Assembly (NCBI RefSeq): GCF_034676725.1
Contig: NZ_JAUCBR010000004.1
Location: forward strand, 4,554,001 to 4,618,000
Length of the DNA stretch: 64,000 nt
Source of the DNA: Denitromonas sp.
Lineage (GTDB): Bacteria > Pseudomonadota > Gammaproteobacteria > Burkholderiales > Rhodocyclaceae
Direction: 5' to 3'
Numbering within the stretch: the first letter of the stretch is position 1; each line of letters starts with the position of its first letter. The notes beneath the pieces were generated by a model that saw only the letters and a list, made by a program, of their open reading frames with translations, did not search any database and was not told the origin of the DNA. Shown here piece after piece: positions 19,003 to 27,697 of the stretch. The position numbers were made by a program, and so were the translations under genes.

Positions 19003-20117
19003 GATCGCAACTCCTGCGTCCCCGCCGCAGGCACCGGCGCCTGCCCCAGGGCCCGCCGATACACCGCCAGCCACTGCGTGCTGACCGCCGCCCACTGGTA
19101 GCGCGCCACATCCGCCAGACCTGCCGCCACCAATCGCTGCCGCAGCGCGTCATCCTCGATCAGGCGCACCACGGCCTTCGCCATGGGCTCGGGCGCATCG
19201 GGTGGCACCAGCAGCGCGGTGCGCTCATCCTCGACGATGTAGGGCACCCCGCCGACCCGGGTCGACACCACCGCCACACCACTGGCCAGCGCCTCGAGTA
19301 CCGAATTCGGCATGTTGTCGACACGACTGGCGTTGATCATCACGTCGGCCGACCGGTACAGCGCGGCCATGTCATCGCGATCGAGGCGGCCGGTAAAACG
19401 CACGCTGGCTGTCACGCCCAGCGTGTCGGCCAGCGCCTGCAGCTTGACCAGTTCGGGGCCGGTGCCGGCAATGGACAGCCGCGCCGTCGGCGCCGCCGTC
19501 AGCACGTGGGCAAACGCCCGCAAGGCGACATCGATCCCGTAGATCGTCTCGAGGTTGCGGGCAATGACAATGTGGGGGCCGCCGCCCTGGCGCGCGTCTG
19601 CGGGCCGGAAGCGCGACAGGTCGACGATGTTTGGCACCACCTCACCGGCCATGCCGTAACCGCTGAACACGGCCTGCAGGTACCCGGAGGGCAACACCAG
19701 CGCGGCCACCCGCCGCATCGCCAGCCGAACCACACCGGCGGCGCCGCGCAGGAAGGTGCCCGCCTCGCCACCACGGTAATTCACCACTACCGGAACCTTG
19801 CGCAGGCGGGCGATCACGATCGCCGGCATCGCAAACAGATGCCACGACCAGCCGGAGTTGGCCATCAGGTGCATCAACTCGCCGCGCCCGCAGGCGCGCC
19901 ACAGCGCTGCCAGGTAGGGCAGCAGCCGGAACCCCGCGCGCAAAACCGGCAGCCGCCCCGCCCACCGCGGCCGATACGGCGCATTGGTCTGGACCAGCGT
20001 CACCTGCGCGCCCGCCGCGCGAAGCAACTCGGCGAGCTGGCGGGTCTGGTTGGCCATGCCCCCGGCCGGTGGCGGCAGCGGCCCGACCACCACGAGACGC
20101 AAACCGTCGAAACTCAT
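18999..20117 (-). CDS. Family 4 glycosyltransferase
   Basis: About 372 residues from the Met at 20117 (MSFDGLRLVVVGPLPPPAGG). GT-B fold: the N-terminal glycine-rich GGMANQTRQLAELL is followed by the C-terminal nucleotide-sugar domain with RLSIAGTGPELVKLQALAD and the EX7E-type region SRVDNMPNSVLEALASGVAV. A retaining GT4 enzyme acting on lipid-linked intermediates in the cytoplasm is expected. It overlaps both neighbours by four bases (ATGA at 20114-20117 and 18999-19002), so it is translationally coupled within the operon. The acceptor and the sugar cannot be read from the sequence. Confidence 0.85.
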   Translation of the reverse strand: MSFDGLRLVVVGPLPPPAGGMANQTRQLAELLRAAGAQVTLVQTNAPYRPRWAGRLPVLRAGFRLLPYLAALWRACGRGELMHLMANSGWSWHLFAMPAIVIARLRKVPVVVNYRGGEAGTFLRGAAGVVRLAMRRVAALVLPSGYLQAVFSGYGMAGEVVPNIVDLSRFRPADARQGGGPHIVIARNLETIYGIDVALRAFAHVLTAAPTARLSIAGTGPELVKLQALADTLGVTASVRFTGRLDRDDMAALYRSADVMINASRVDNMPNSVLEALASGVAVVSTRVGGVPYIVEDERTALLVPPDAPEPMAKAVVRLIEDDALRQRLVAAGLADVARYQWAAVSTQWLAVYRRALGQAPVPAAGTQELRS

Positions 20118-21319
20118 GCCGCCTCGGTCGCCGTCAGGCGGGAATACGCCGGCACGTAGTTGGCGACACTGTTCTTCCAGTTGCGAACCTCTTCGACGAA
20201 GCGACGACCGGCCACGCCCATCGCGGGCCATTGCCCCCGGCGCTCGAACAAGGCGCACACGGCATCGGACAACGCGCCCGCATTCCCGGCCGGAAACAGC
20301 ACACCGGTCTCTCCGTCACGAATCAGTTCGCGATGGCCACCAACATCCGAGGCCACAAAAATTCGCCCTTGGGCCATGGCTTCGAGTGGCTTGAGTGGCG
20401 TGACAAGCTCGGTCAGGCGCATCGCGTGGCGCGGGTAGGCCAGCACGTCGATCAGATCGTAATAGCGCTTGACCTCGCCATGGGGCACCCGGCCCGGCAT
20501 GACCACCTTGTCGGCGATGCCCAGGGCCTCGGCCTGCGCCCGCAGGCGTTCCTCCTGCGGGCCGCCGCCCACCAGCAGCAGCCGCAGATCAGGACGACGC
20601 GCAAGCATGCGCGGAAAGGCCTCGAGCAACAGGTCCAGTCCCTCATAGGCATAGAACGAACCGATGAATCCGACCACATCGCAGCCGGCCAGCCCGAGGC
20701 TGGCCTTGAGCGCCGCGTCGGGCACCCCGGAGGGCTGGAACTGGGTGATATCGACCGCATTGGGGATCACGGTGACCTTGTCGGCAGCGATGCCGCGCGC
20801 GACGATATCCTTGCGCAAGCCCTCGCAGATGGTGAACACATGATCGACATTGCGCAGCGCATGGGTCTCCAGCGCCCGGGTCAGCCGGTAGCGCACGCTG
20901 CCCTCCTGCGTCGAGCCGTGATCGACGGCGGCATCTTCCCAGAACGCACGGATCTCATACACCACGGGAATCCCGTGCCGACGGCCGACGCGCAGGGCGG
21001 GGAGCACGTTGAGCACGGGCGAATGCGCATGCAGGATGTCTGGCCGGATGTCCGCGACCAGGGCGTCAAGGCGCTGTTCGATGGCTTTCATCAACACCAT
21101 TTCGCCCACCACCGGCCAGCGCACGGCGGGCACTGGCGTGCGGTGAAACAGCAAACCGTTGACCTCTTCGGCGGCGGCATCGCAGTGGCCCTGCTTGGGC
21201 GAGGTCAGATGATGCGTTTCCCAGCCCAGCGCACGCTGCTCGCGCAGCAGGTTGGCCGTGCGGAAGGTATAGCCGCTGTGCAGGGGAATGGAGTGGTCCA
21301 GGATGTGAAGCGTTTTCAT
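20114..21319 (-). CDS. Family 4 glycosyltransferase, exosortase A system-associated
   Basis: About 401 residues from MKTLHILDHSIPLHSGYTFR. The HSGYTFRTANLLREQRALGWE start is typical of the exosortase A-associated GT4 subfamily (TIGR04063 type). C-terminal motifs include VGFIGSFYAYEGLDLLLEAF, LLLVGGGPQEERLRA and the donor-binding TELVTPLKPLEAMAQGRIFV. It starts a tightly overlapping set (GT, GT, CapK-like, ligase, deacetylase). The 112-base spacer upstream could hold a promoter, since the preceding methyltransferase gene is not overlapping. It probably adds one sugar of the repeat unit. Confidence 0.87.
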   Translation of the reverse strand: MKTLHILDHSIPLHSGYTFRTANLLREQRALGWETHHLTSPKQGHCDAAAEEVNGLLFHRTPVPAVRWPVVGEMVLMKAIEQRLDALVADIRPDILHAHSPVLNVLPALRVGRRHGIPVVYEIRAFWEDAAVDHGSTQEGSVRYRLTRALETHALRNVDHVFTICEGLRKDIVARGIAADKVTVIPNAVDITQFQPSGVPDAALKASLGLAGCDVVGFIGSFYAYEGLDLLLEAFPRMLARRPDLRLLLVGGGPQEERLRAQAEALGIADKVVMPGRVPHGEVKRYYDLIDVLAYPRHAMRLTELVTPLKPLEAMAQGRIFVASDVGGHRELIRDGETGVLFPAGNAGALSDAVCALFERRGQWPAMGVAGRRFVEEVRNWKNSVANYVPAYSRLTATEAA

Positions 21320-21431
21320 GCCCGGCAAACGATCTCTGTCATCGGGGCCCCAGAGTAGCGCACTTTGCCAGGTCCGCTGAGCCTACCGACCGGCGAGCGT
21401 TAAATTTGACCAGCGAAAAACCCCGAATGAA

Positions 21432-22037
21432 TCAGCCCGGATTGCGTGCGCAGGCCAGCAGGTTCGTGGCGAACCAGGGCCGGAAGCGGGTCATCGCCTC
21501 GACCGCCGCGCGCAGGCGCTGGGAGTTGTTGAACGGGGTGATTTCAATGTCGACAAACCCCGTGCGGAGCATCATCGTCTTGAGCGTGTCCGGACAGAAC
21601 CACGACACATGCTGCGGATTGACCAGGGCCTTGCCACCCCCCAGGATTTCCATCAGCCGCTTCGGGTAGAACGGGTTCGGCGTGGTCAGGATGATCTCCC
21701 CGCCCGGCACGAGGTGCTTGCGCATGTTGCGCAGGAAACGCCCCGGATTCTCGAGGTGCTCGATCAGCTCGCCGGCAACAATCACCTCAAAGCACTGGCC
21801 CAGATCCTTGACCTCGGCATCGCCATGCACAATGTTGTAGCCACGGGCATTGAGCTTGTCCACCTCGTCCGCTTCAAAGTCCAGGCCAACCAGCTCGGCG
21901 GCCTGCTCCCGGATGACCTTGTGCAGCCAGGCTTCGCCTTGCTCGTTGCTTGATCGATGATCGACGCAGCCGACGTCAAGCACCTTCTTCCCGCGCGTCT
22001 TCTGGCGGATCGTATCGAGGCGGTAGTTCGTGGTCAT
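21432..22037 (-). CDS. Class I SAM-dependent methyltransferase
   Basis: 201 residues. Motif I is KKVLDVGCVDHRSS (the usual GxGxG is reduced to DVGCVD), motif II is LVGLDFEADEVDKL, and the post-I region VIVAGELIEHLENP followed by LVPGGEIILTTPNPFY is classical for the methyltransferase-11 group. AGGAG lies about 10 bases before the ATG. Located between Alg13-like and GT4 genes, it most likely methylates a sugar or the end of the glycan chain; the acceptor is unknown. Confidence 0.83.
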   Translation of the reverse strand: MTTNYRLDTIRQKTRGKKVLDVGCVDHRSSNEQGEAWLHKVIREQAAELVGLDFEADEVDKLNARGYNIVHGDAEVKDLGQCFEVIVAGELIEHLENPGRFLRNMRKHLVPGGEIILTTPNPFYPKRLMEILGGGKALVNPQHVSWFCPDTLKTMMLRTGFVDIEITPFNNSQRLRAAVEAMTRFRPWFATNLLACARNPG

Positions 22038-22100
22038 CTGGCAGGCGCTCCTGGCGATGTCTATTGACGCGCATGCCGATGCCGCCTTCGCGGCAGCCAG

Positions 22101-22562
22101 TCATGCCGATCGATTATCACACACTCCCATGTATGCCAGCAGATCCGATACCAATGACGGGGCCTCGAGACGCGCAGGCTCACGGCTCAGCACCCGGCTG
22201 ACGCACGCCCCCAGCGTCGTTGTGTCGTCCGTCCAGACCATGGATGAACGTTCGCCGAGGAAGGCCAGGAATTTCGCCTGATGGTTGCCATCGAGCGAGG
22301 TATTGGCCACGGCGACAAAGCGCTTGTGCTGCGCCAGCAGCGAAAACACCGTGGCACCGCCATGCGTGATCACCAGGTCGGCCTCGGACAGCTCGGCGTC
22401 GATACTCGGCTTGAAGCGGAAAAACCGTCCGTTGAGCGGCTCATACTGCCCCGCGCCGATCTGGTACACCACCGGCCCGGCCAGCTGTCCGCCGCTGACC
22501 AGTTCATCGACGCTGCGGATCAGCGCATCGAAGTGCGTCGTTCCGACGGTTACGAAGATCAC
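22101..22562 (-). CDS. Alg13-like catalytic subunit of a split glycosyltransferase (PssE/GT28 C-domain)
   Basis: About 153 residues. The start is taken as GTG at 22562 because its GTGA overlaps the stop of the Alg14-like gene; another GTG exists at 22571. It begins MIFVTVGTTHFDALIRSVDELV, the canonical opening of Alg13/PssE proteins. The donor-binding region DLVITHGGATVFSLLAQHKRF lies near residues 70-95. The protein supplies the UDP-sugar site and needs the membrane-bound Alg14-like partner encoded just upstream. Together they would form a beta-glycosyltransferase adding the second sugar of the lipid-linked repeat. Confidence 0.86.
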   Translation of the reverse strand: MIFVTVGTTHFDALIRSVDELVSGGQLAGPVVYQIGAGQYEPLNGRFFRFKPSIDAELSEADLVITHGGATVFSLLAQHKRFVAVANTSLDGNHQAKFLAFLGERSSMVWTDDTTTLGACVSRVLSREPARLEAPSLVSDLLAYMGVCDNRSA

Positions 22563-23065
22563 AGCACGCACCCCGCGTAGCGGCGCGCCGGATGCCCCTC
22601 AGCCTGCGCCGGCCACTGCACGTAGAAGCGCGAGGCCAGATGCAGGCGCTCGACCAGCAAACCGGTTGCCGACAGGGTATCCGTCCGGGTGATGCTCTCG
22701 ATATAGACCCGCGGTACGCCCATCAGCCGCGCCACGACAAAACCCGGCACGCAAATGGACGAACCAATACAGACGACATAGTTCGGGCGAATACGCCGCA
22801 GCACCCGAAAGCTCTGCCACAGGTTGCGCGCAAATTGCCTGGCGGTGTGAATGCGGCTGCGCCGGGCGCGCGTGCCCAGGGGCGCGACACGATACAGCGG
22901 GTAAGCCGTCATCCAGGGCGACACGACCGAATCGGCCGGCAACACCAAGGCCAGCTCGACGCCGCCGAGCTGCTTCAGAAGCATGTGCGACTCGAGCTGA
23001 AACCCCCCGCCGGGTACGTACAACAGAACCCGACCTTGTCCTGGGCGCCCTGACACAGCCGACAT
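22559..23065 (-). CDS. Alg14-like membrane-anchoring subunit (PssD-type)
   Basis: About 168 residues from the Met at 23065, whose ATGA overlaps the amidotransferase stop. It opens with a glycine-rich loop (VLLYVPGGGFQLESHMLLKQL) and carries RPNYVVCIGSSICVPGFVVARLMGVPRVYIES, the Alg14 Rossmann core in which the usual GSG..P region binds the acceptor side. The N-terminal hydrophobic anchor common in eukaryotic Alg14 is missing, as in most bacterial PssD/CpsF proteins. It should recruit the Alg13-like subunit encoded next and bring it to the membrane. Confidence 0.83.
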   Translation of the reverse strand: MSAVSGRPGQGRVLLYVPGGGFQLESHMLLKQLGGVELALVLPADSVVSPWMTAYPLYRVAPLGTRARRSRIHTARQFARNLWQSFRVLRRIRPNYVVCIGSSICVPGFVVARLMGVPRVYIESITRTDTLSATGLLVERLHLASRFYVQWPAQAEGHPARRYAGCVL

Positions 23066-24972
23066 CAGGCGCTCCGGTCCCCATTGGCCGGACCGCGCAG
23101 GAACGACTCGAACATCATCAGGGTCCACAGCGGCGCGCTGTAGTCCCGTCGCCCGGACTGGTGATCGGCCACGAGCCGCGCCAGCTGGTCCATGTCGAAC
23201 ATGCCGCAGCCGGCCATCACCTCGCCCGTCAGGCGCTCACGGACACGGTCCTTGAGCGGCCCGCGGAACCAGCGCGCCAACGGCACTGCAAAGCCCATCT
23301 TGGGGCGATAGAGCACATCGTTGGGCAGCGCCGGCTCGAGCGATTTCTTGAACAGGAACTTGCCCTCCTGGCCGCGGATCTTGAGGTCGTTGGGCAGCCC
23401 GGCGAGCCATTCGACCAGCGGATGGTCCATCAGTGGCTCACGTACCTCGAGCGAATGGGCCATGCTGGCGCGGTCGACCTTGGTGTTGATGTCGCCCACC
23501 AGATAGGTCTTGAGGTCGAGGTACTGGATCTGCGCCAGCGGATCATCCGTCTGCGCGTTGGCGGCATGGCGACGGAACACGTCGAGCGCGTTGTAGCCGC
23601 CGAGCTCGCGGCGGAAACTGTCCGAAAACACCTGGCTGCGCAGGTCGTTGCGCAGGATCGACACGGAGTGGAAGTAGGCCTCGACGGCGTCGCGCGCCAG
23701 CGCCTGAAAGGTGGTCTTGGCGCGGAACATGCGCGGCGCCCAGTCGGCCTTGGGATAGACATGGCCGAGCGCGCCGAACAGCGGCCGGCGCAGGCCCAGC
23801 GGCATGGCGTCGCGCATGCGCTGCTCCATCAGGTGCAGGCGGTAGCGTCGGTAGCCGCCAAAGCTCTCGTCGCCGCCGTCGCCCGACAGGGCCACCGTGA
23901 CATGCTTGCGCGCCAGCTCGCACACGCGGTAGGTGGGAATCGCCGAGCTGTCGGCGTAGGGCTCGTCGTAGAGCGAGGAGAGCTTGTCGATGAGGTCGAA
24001 ATCGTCGGACATGACGGTTTCGACATGGTGATTGGTGTGGTAGCGATCGGCCACCATCCTGGCGAACTCGGACTCGTTGAAGGCCGGGTCGTCGAATGCG
24101 ATCGAGCACGTGTTGACCGGGCCGGCCGACAGGTCTGCCATGGTCGCCACCACGGCGCTGGAGTCCACCCCGCCGGACAGGAAGGCGCCCAACGGCACCT
24201 CGGAGATCATGCGCAGGCGGATCGACTCGTGCAGCCGTGCGTTGAGTTCGGCCACGGCATCATCGAGCTTGATCGGGTTGTCGAGCGTGAAGCGGACATC
24301 CCAGTACGGCCGGCTCGCCGGTATCGGCTGGCCACGCCGCAAGGTCAGCGTGTGGCCGGGGTCGAGCTTGGCAGCCCCCTTGAAGATGGTGCGCGGTTCG
24401 GCCGCGTAGCCGAGGGCAAAATACTCTTCGACGGCCAGCGGGTCGATCCGGCGGTCGAGCCCCGGATGGGCCATGAGTACCTTCAGCTCGGAGCCAAACG
24501 CGAAGCTGCCATCGCTCATCACGCCATAGAACAGCGGCTTGACGCCGAGCCGGTCGCGCGCAAGGAACAGCGTCTGACGGTTGCGATCCCACAGCGCAAA
24601 CGCAAACATGCCGCGAAAACGCTCGACACAGGCCTCGCCCCAGGCCTCCCAGGCATGCACGATGACTTCGGTATCGCTGTGCGTGCGAAACACATGCCCC
24701 AGCGCCTGCAGCTCGGGCACCAGCGATTGGTAGTTGTAGATCTCGCCGTTGAAGACCACGGCAACGGTGTGATCTTCGTTGAACAGCGGCTGCTGGCCGG
24801 TGGCCAGGTCGATGATCGACAGGCGGCGATGGGCGAGCGCCACCCCGGGCTCGAAGTGATAACCGCCCTCGTCCGGCCCGCGGTGGTACTGGACGTCGCT
24901 CATCCGCGTCACCAGCTCACGCGAGAAGTCCCGACGCCCTTCCAGATCAAACAGACCGGCAATGCCGCACAT
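23065..24972 (-). CDS. Asparagine synthase (glutamine-hydrolysing), exosortase A-associated amidotransferase
   Basis: 635 residues with both halves intact. MCGIAGLFDL puts the catalytic cysteine at position 2 of the class II glutaminase domain, with FNGEIYNYQSL and RFRGMFAFALWDRNR following. The synthetase domain has FLSGGVDSSAVVATMADLS (PP-loop), LSGDGGDESFGGYRRYR and RPKMGFAVPLARWFRG. It belongs to the exosortase A-associated group (TIGR03108 type). The presumed role is glutamine-dependent amidation of a uronic acid or other carboxyl in the polysaccharide. Related asnB-like genes in Zoogloea EPS loci have been linked to floc formation. Contrast with the cysteine-less paralogue at 2787-4595. 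Confidence 0.92.
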   Translation of the reverse strand: MCGIAGLFDLEGRRDFSRELVTRMSDVQYHRGPDEGGYHFEPGVALAHRRLSIIDLATGQQPLFNEDHTVAVVFNGEIYNYQSLVPELQALGHVFRTHSDTEVIVHAWEAWGEACVERFRGMFAFALWDRNRQTLFLARDRLGVKPLFYGVMSDGSFAFGSELKVLMAHPGLDRRIDPLAVEEYFALGYAAEPRTIFKGAAKLDPGHTLTLRRGQPIPASRPYWDVRFTLDNPIKLDDAVAELNARLHESIRLRMISEVPLGAFLSGGVDSSAVVATMADLSAGPVNTCSIAFDDPAFNESEFARMVADRYHTNHHVETVMSDDFDLIDKLSSLYDEPYADSSAIPTYRVCELARKHVTVALSGDGGDESFGGYRRYRLHLMEQRMRDAMPLGLRRPLFGALGHVYPKADWAPRMFRAKTTFQALARDAVEAYFHSVSILRNDLRSQVFSDSFRRELGGYNALDVFRRHAANAQTDDPLAQIQYLDLKTYLVGDINTKVDRASMAHSLEVREPLMDHPLVEWLAGLPNDLKIRGQEGKFLFKKSLEPALPNDVLYRPKMGFAVPLARWFRGPLKDRVRERLTGEVMAGCGMFDMDQLARLVADHQSGRRDYSAPLWTLMMFESFLRGPANGDRSA

Positions 24973-24992
24973 AAATTGTTTCCGTTGCTTGG

Positions 24993-26165
24993 TCAGCCCG
25001 CCGCGGCCACCGTCTGGCCGGCGCGTACCAACATTCTGTCATAGACCGTCATGTATCGATCCACCATGGCATCGAGGCTGAACTCCGCTTCGACGCGCCG
25101 CCTCGCTGCCTGGTGCTGCGCCCGGCGCCGCTCGGGATCGTGAAACACGGCCTGCATGGCCGCGGCCATCGCCGCCGGATCTTCTGGCGGCACCAGACAC
25201 CCCGTCTCATCCTGCACCACCAGCTCACCATTACCGCCAACATCGGTGGCAATCACCGGCAAGCCCGACGCCATGGCTTCGAGCAGTGTGTTGGAGATAC
25301 CCTCCGCCTTGGACGGGAGCACGAACACATCCATCCCCTGCAGCAACTGCGGCACGTCGTCGCGCGCGCCGGCGAGCCACACCCGCCCTGACACATCCGC
25401 CGCGGCAATCGCCGCCTCGACCTCGGCCCGCTGTGGCCCGTCGCCGACGATGACCAGGCGTGCCGACCGTCTGGCGGCGGCGTCGTCGGCCAGCCAGCGC
25501 CCGAACGCGCGCACCAGCGTGACCTGGTCCTTCACCGTCTGCAGCCGCCCCACCGTGCCGAACACCACGCAGCCGGCCGGCGCAAACTCCGCCGGCGCAA
25601 TCTCGCGGCGGCGCTCGGCTGGCACGAAGCGGGCCGCATCGACGCCGTTGCAGATGCGGGTCACCCGCGCCGGTGGCACGCCGACGGCGCCGGTCAAATA
25701 TGACGAAAGCTGTACCGACAGGGCTATGTAATGCGTCACGAACGGCGCGTAGAGACGTCTGAGAAGCTGATATTTGCGCGACCGCCCGCCCGGATCGCTC
25801 GAATCCCAGCCGTGTTCGCCATGGACCCGCACCGGCACCCGCGCCGCCCAGGCCGGCACCGCCATCTCCAGTGCGGCTAGGTTGCGGGTGTGGACGATGT
25901 CCGGCCGCAGGCGCCGCAGCAGCCGGTAGAGCGTCAGATAGTGGCGAATACCGTGCCCCGGTGGCAGTTTGAGCGAGATGAAGTCAACATCACGCCGCTG
26001 CACACGTGCGCAGAACTCGGGGTCGCAGTCGGTCAGGGCAATCACCACATGGCGGTAGCGCGACGCCGGCATGGTGTTGATGAGGTTCACCACCCCGTTT
26101 TCCAGCCCGCCAATACGAAAGCTGTAGACGATATGCGCGACCAGCGGTGTATCCGAAGCGCTCAC
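24993..26165 (-). CDS. GT4 sugar transferase, exosortase A/EpsH1-associated (stp2 type)
   Basis: 390 residues. The opening PLVAHIVYSFRIGGLENGVV is the signature of this exosortase-linked family (TIGR03088 type): GGLENG is the acceptor-side glycine loop. The donor domain shows VVFGTVGRLQTVKDQVTLVR, RLVIVGDGPQRAEVEAAI and LPSKAEGISNTLLEAMASGL. The start overlaps the stop of the exosortase gene by four bases. It is a retaining cytoplasmic enzyme that adds one residue of the repeat; the sugar is unknown. Confidence 0.92.
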   Translation of the reverse strand: MSASDTPLVAHIVYSFRIGGLENGVVNLINTMPASRYRHVVIALTDCDPEFCARVQRRDVDFISLKLPPGHGIRHYLTLYRLLRRLRPDIVHTRNLAALEMAVPAWAARVPVRVHGEHGWDSSDPGGRSRKYQLLRRLYAPFVTHYIALSVQLSSYLTGAVGVPPARVTRICNGVDAARFVPAERRREIAPAEFAPAGCVVFGTVGRLQTVKDQVTLVRAFGRWLADDAAARRSARLVIVGDGPQRAEVEAAIAAADVSGRVWLAGARDDVPQLLQGMDVFVLPSKAEGISNTLLEAMASGLPVIATDVGGNGELVVQDETGCLVPPEDPAAMAAAMQAVFHDPERRRAQHQAARRRVEAEFSLDAMVDRYMTVYDRMLVRAGQTVAAAG

Positions 26166-27697
26166 CGCTCGGCCTCGGCCGCTGCCGCGGCGACAGCGGC
26201 AATCACCGCCTCCCGATGCGCCGTCATGAACGCAAACGCACGGCTGCGGGCCGCCTCGGCAGCGTCGTCGTGCACCATCACCACCACATGCGTGCTGCTA
26301 TCGCCCTGCCCGGCCAGGCGGGCCCAGGACAGCTGGAGCTTGGCGCGGATGCGGTCCGTCAGCACCTCGTCGCCAATCTGATACCAGCGCCAGACATGGA
26401 TCGGCCCGGTCGGCCCGTGGAGCCGTTCATGGCGCACCGCACCGAAGGGACTGTCCTCGATGTCCGAGGCGACCACATACCACGGCGACTTCTCGCCGTG
26501 CACGATCTGGTTGTCCGAACTGAGCATCTCATGGCCAGCGACCTGCTCGGCGTAGAACGCCAGGTACAAGCCAACATCGCCCGACGGCCCGGTGAAACGA
26601 TCGATACGCTCGGCACGAAAGCCGGCAAATGCCGGCCGGAATACAATGTCGGCGGTCTCGGCGCGCTGCCAGGGAGACACCGCAGCCAGCGGCGGCAGGC
26701 TGACCGACACCTGCCGCGCCGCCGGTGCCAGCACACCCGCCAGCATCGGCCCGGCGGCCAGCGCCGCCGCCAGGACGAGCACCACCCCGATCGACTGCGC
26801 CCGGCCCCGGGGCGACTCGATCTGCGGCAGCACCACCGAGTAGTCGGGCTCGGGGTCGCGCCAGCGGTTACCCAGCCAGAACATCGCCAGGATCACCACA
26901 CCGAAGAACACCCAGCCGTAGATGAGGTGGTCCACGCCGGCGGCCAGCGCGTTGTCGCTCAGGTAGCCCAGCATGACGATGATGTAGGCGCGCACCCAGT
27001 TGGCCACGATGGGGATGAGCAGCGCCACCAGCGCAAACCACAGCCGCTTGCGCAGGCGCTGGTAGTTGAGATAGGCGTAGAGCGTGCCGACCATGAACGA
27101 CGCGATCAGGTAGCGGATGCCGCTGCACGCCTCGACAACCGACCAGCGCCCGTTGGGCAGCACGAACTGCAGCCCTTCCTGATACACCGGCACACCCGAC
27201 GCCCGCACCGCTGCCACGGTGAACTCGGCGGTGTAGTGCATCAGCACCGGCACCAGGAACTCGCCGACCGGCGCCATGAACATCAGGAAACACAGCGGAA
27301 ATGCCAGATCGCGGAACAGCCGGTGGCCGAGCGCGCCCCACAGCCCCAACACCAGCACCGCAACGGCGGCCAGGTGCTCCAGGGCGGCAATGCTGGTGAG
27401 CTGGCCGATCAGCCAGGCGGCGACCGCCGGAAGCAGCAGCAGCAAGACCGATAGCGCAGGACGCGGACGCCGGCCGGCCAGACCGGCCCGCTGCATCCAG
27501 ATCAGGTAGATGGCGATCGGCAGCACGACATAGCCGTGCGCGAAGGTGTCCGAGCGGGACCAGATCGAGGCCATGTCGCGGATCGTGCCGGCGTAGGCCA
27601 GCGCCCATACCAGCACCACCCCGAGCAGGGTAGCGGCCACCGGCAGCAGGCCGCCACGGCCGGCGTCGGTGTCGATCTGGCGCGGTACGGCGCTCAT
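26162..27697 (-). CDS. xrtA: Exosortase A fused to EpsI domain
   Basis: 511 residues. Residues 1 to about 290 form the multi-spanning exosortase with the proposed Cys-Arg-His triad: C191 in VVEACSGIRYL, R236 in ANWVRAYIIV and H257 in GVDHLIYGWVFF. From about 310 to the end is an EpsI-like periplasmic domain (SPWQRAETADIVFRP, GPTGPIHVWRWYQIGDEVL) tethered by another helix. Exosortase A recognises the C-terminal PEP-CTERM signal of secreted proteins, cleaves it and is thought to pass the protein on for attachment to the EPS. The ATG at 27697 overlaps the preceding stop. No PEP-CTERM substrate gene is visible nearby. Confidence 0.95.
   Translation of the reverse strand: MSAVPRQIDTDAGRGGLLPVAATLLGVVLVWALAYAGTIRDMASIWSRSDTFAHGYVVLPIAIYLIWMQRAGLAGRRPRPALSVLLLLLPAVAAWLIGQLTSIAALEHLAAVAVLVLGLWGALGHRLFRDLAFPLCFLMFMAPVGEFLVPVLMHYTAEFTVAAVRASGVPVYQEGLQFVLPNGRWSVVEACSGIRYLIASFMVGTLYAYLNYQRLRKRLWFALVALLIPIVANWVRAYIIVMLGYLSDNALAAGVDHLIYGWVFFGVVILAMFWLGNRWRDPEPDYSVVLPQIESPRGRAQSIGVVLVLAAALAAGPMLAGVLAPAARQVSVSLPPLAAVSPWQRAETADIVFRPAFAGFRAERIDRFTGPSGDVGLYLAFYAEQVAGHEMLSSDNQIVHGEKSPWYVVASDIEDSPFGAVRHERLHGPTGPIHVWRWYQIGDEVLTDRIRAKLQLSWARLAGQGDSSTHVVVMVHDDAAEAARSRAFAFMTAHREAVIAAVAAAAAEAER

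Noticed and set aside
23161..25044. A 627-codon plus-strand frame opposite the amidotransferase gene
   Set aside because: The opposite strand has an intact asparagine synthase with all motifs; the plus-strand translation is low-complexity.
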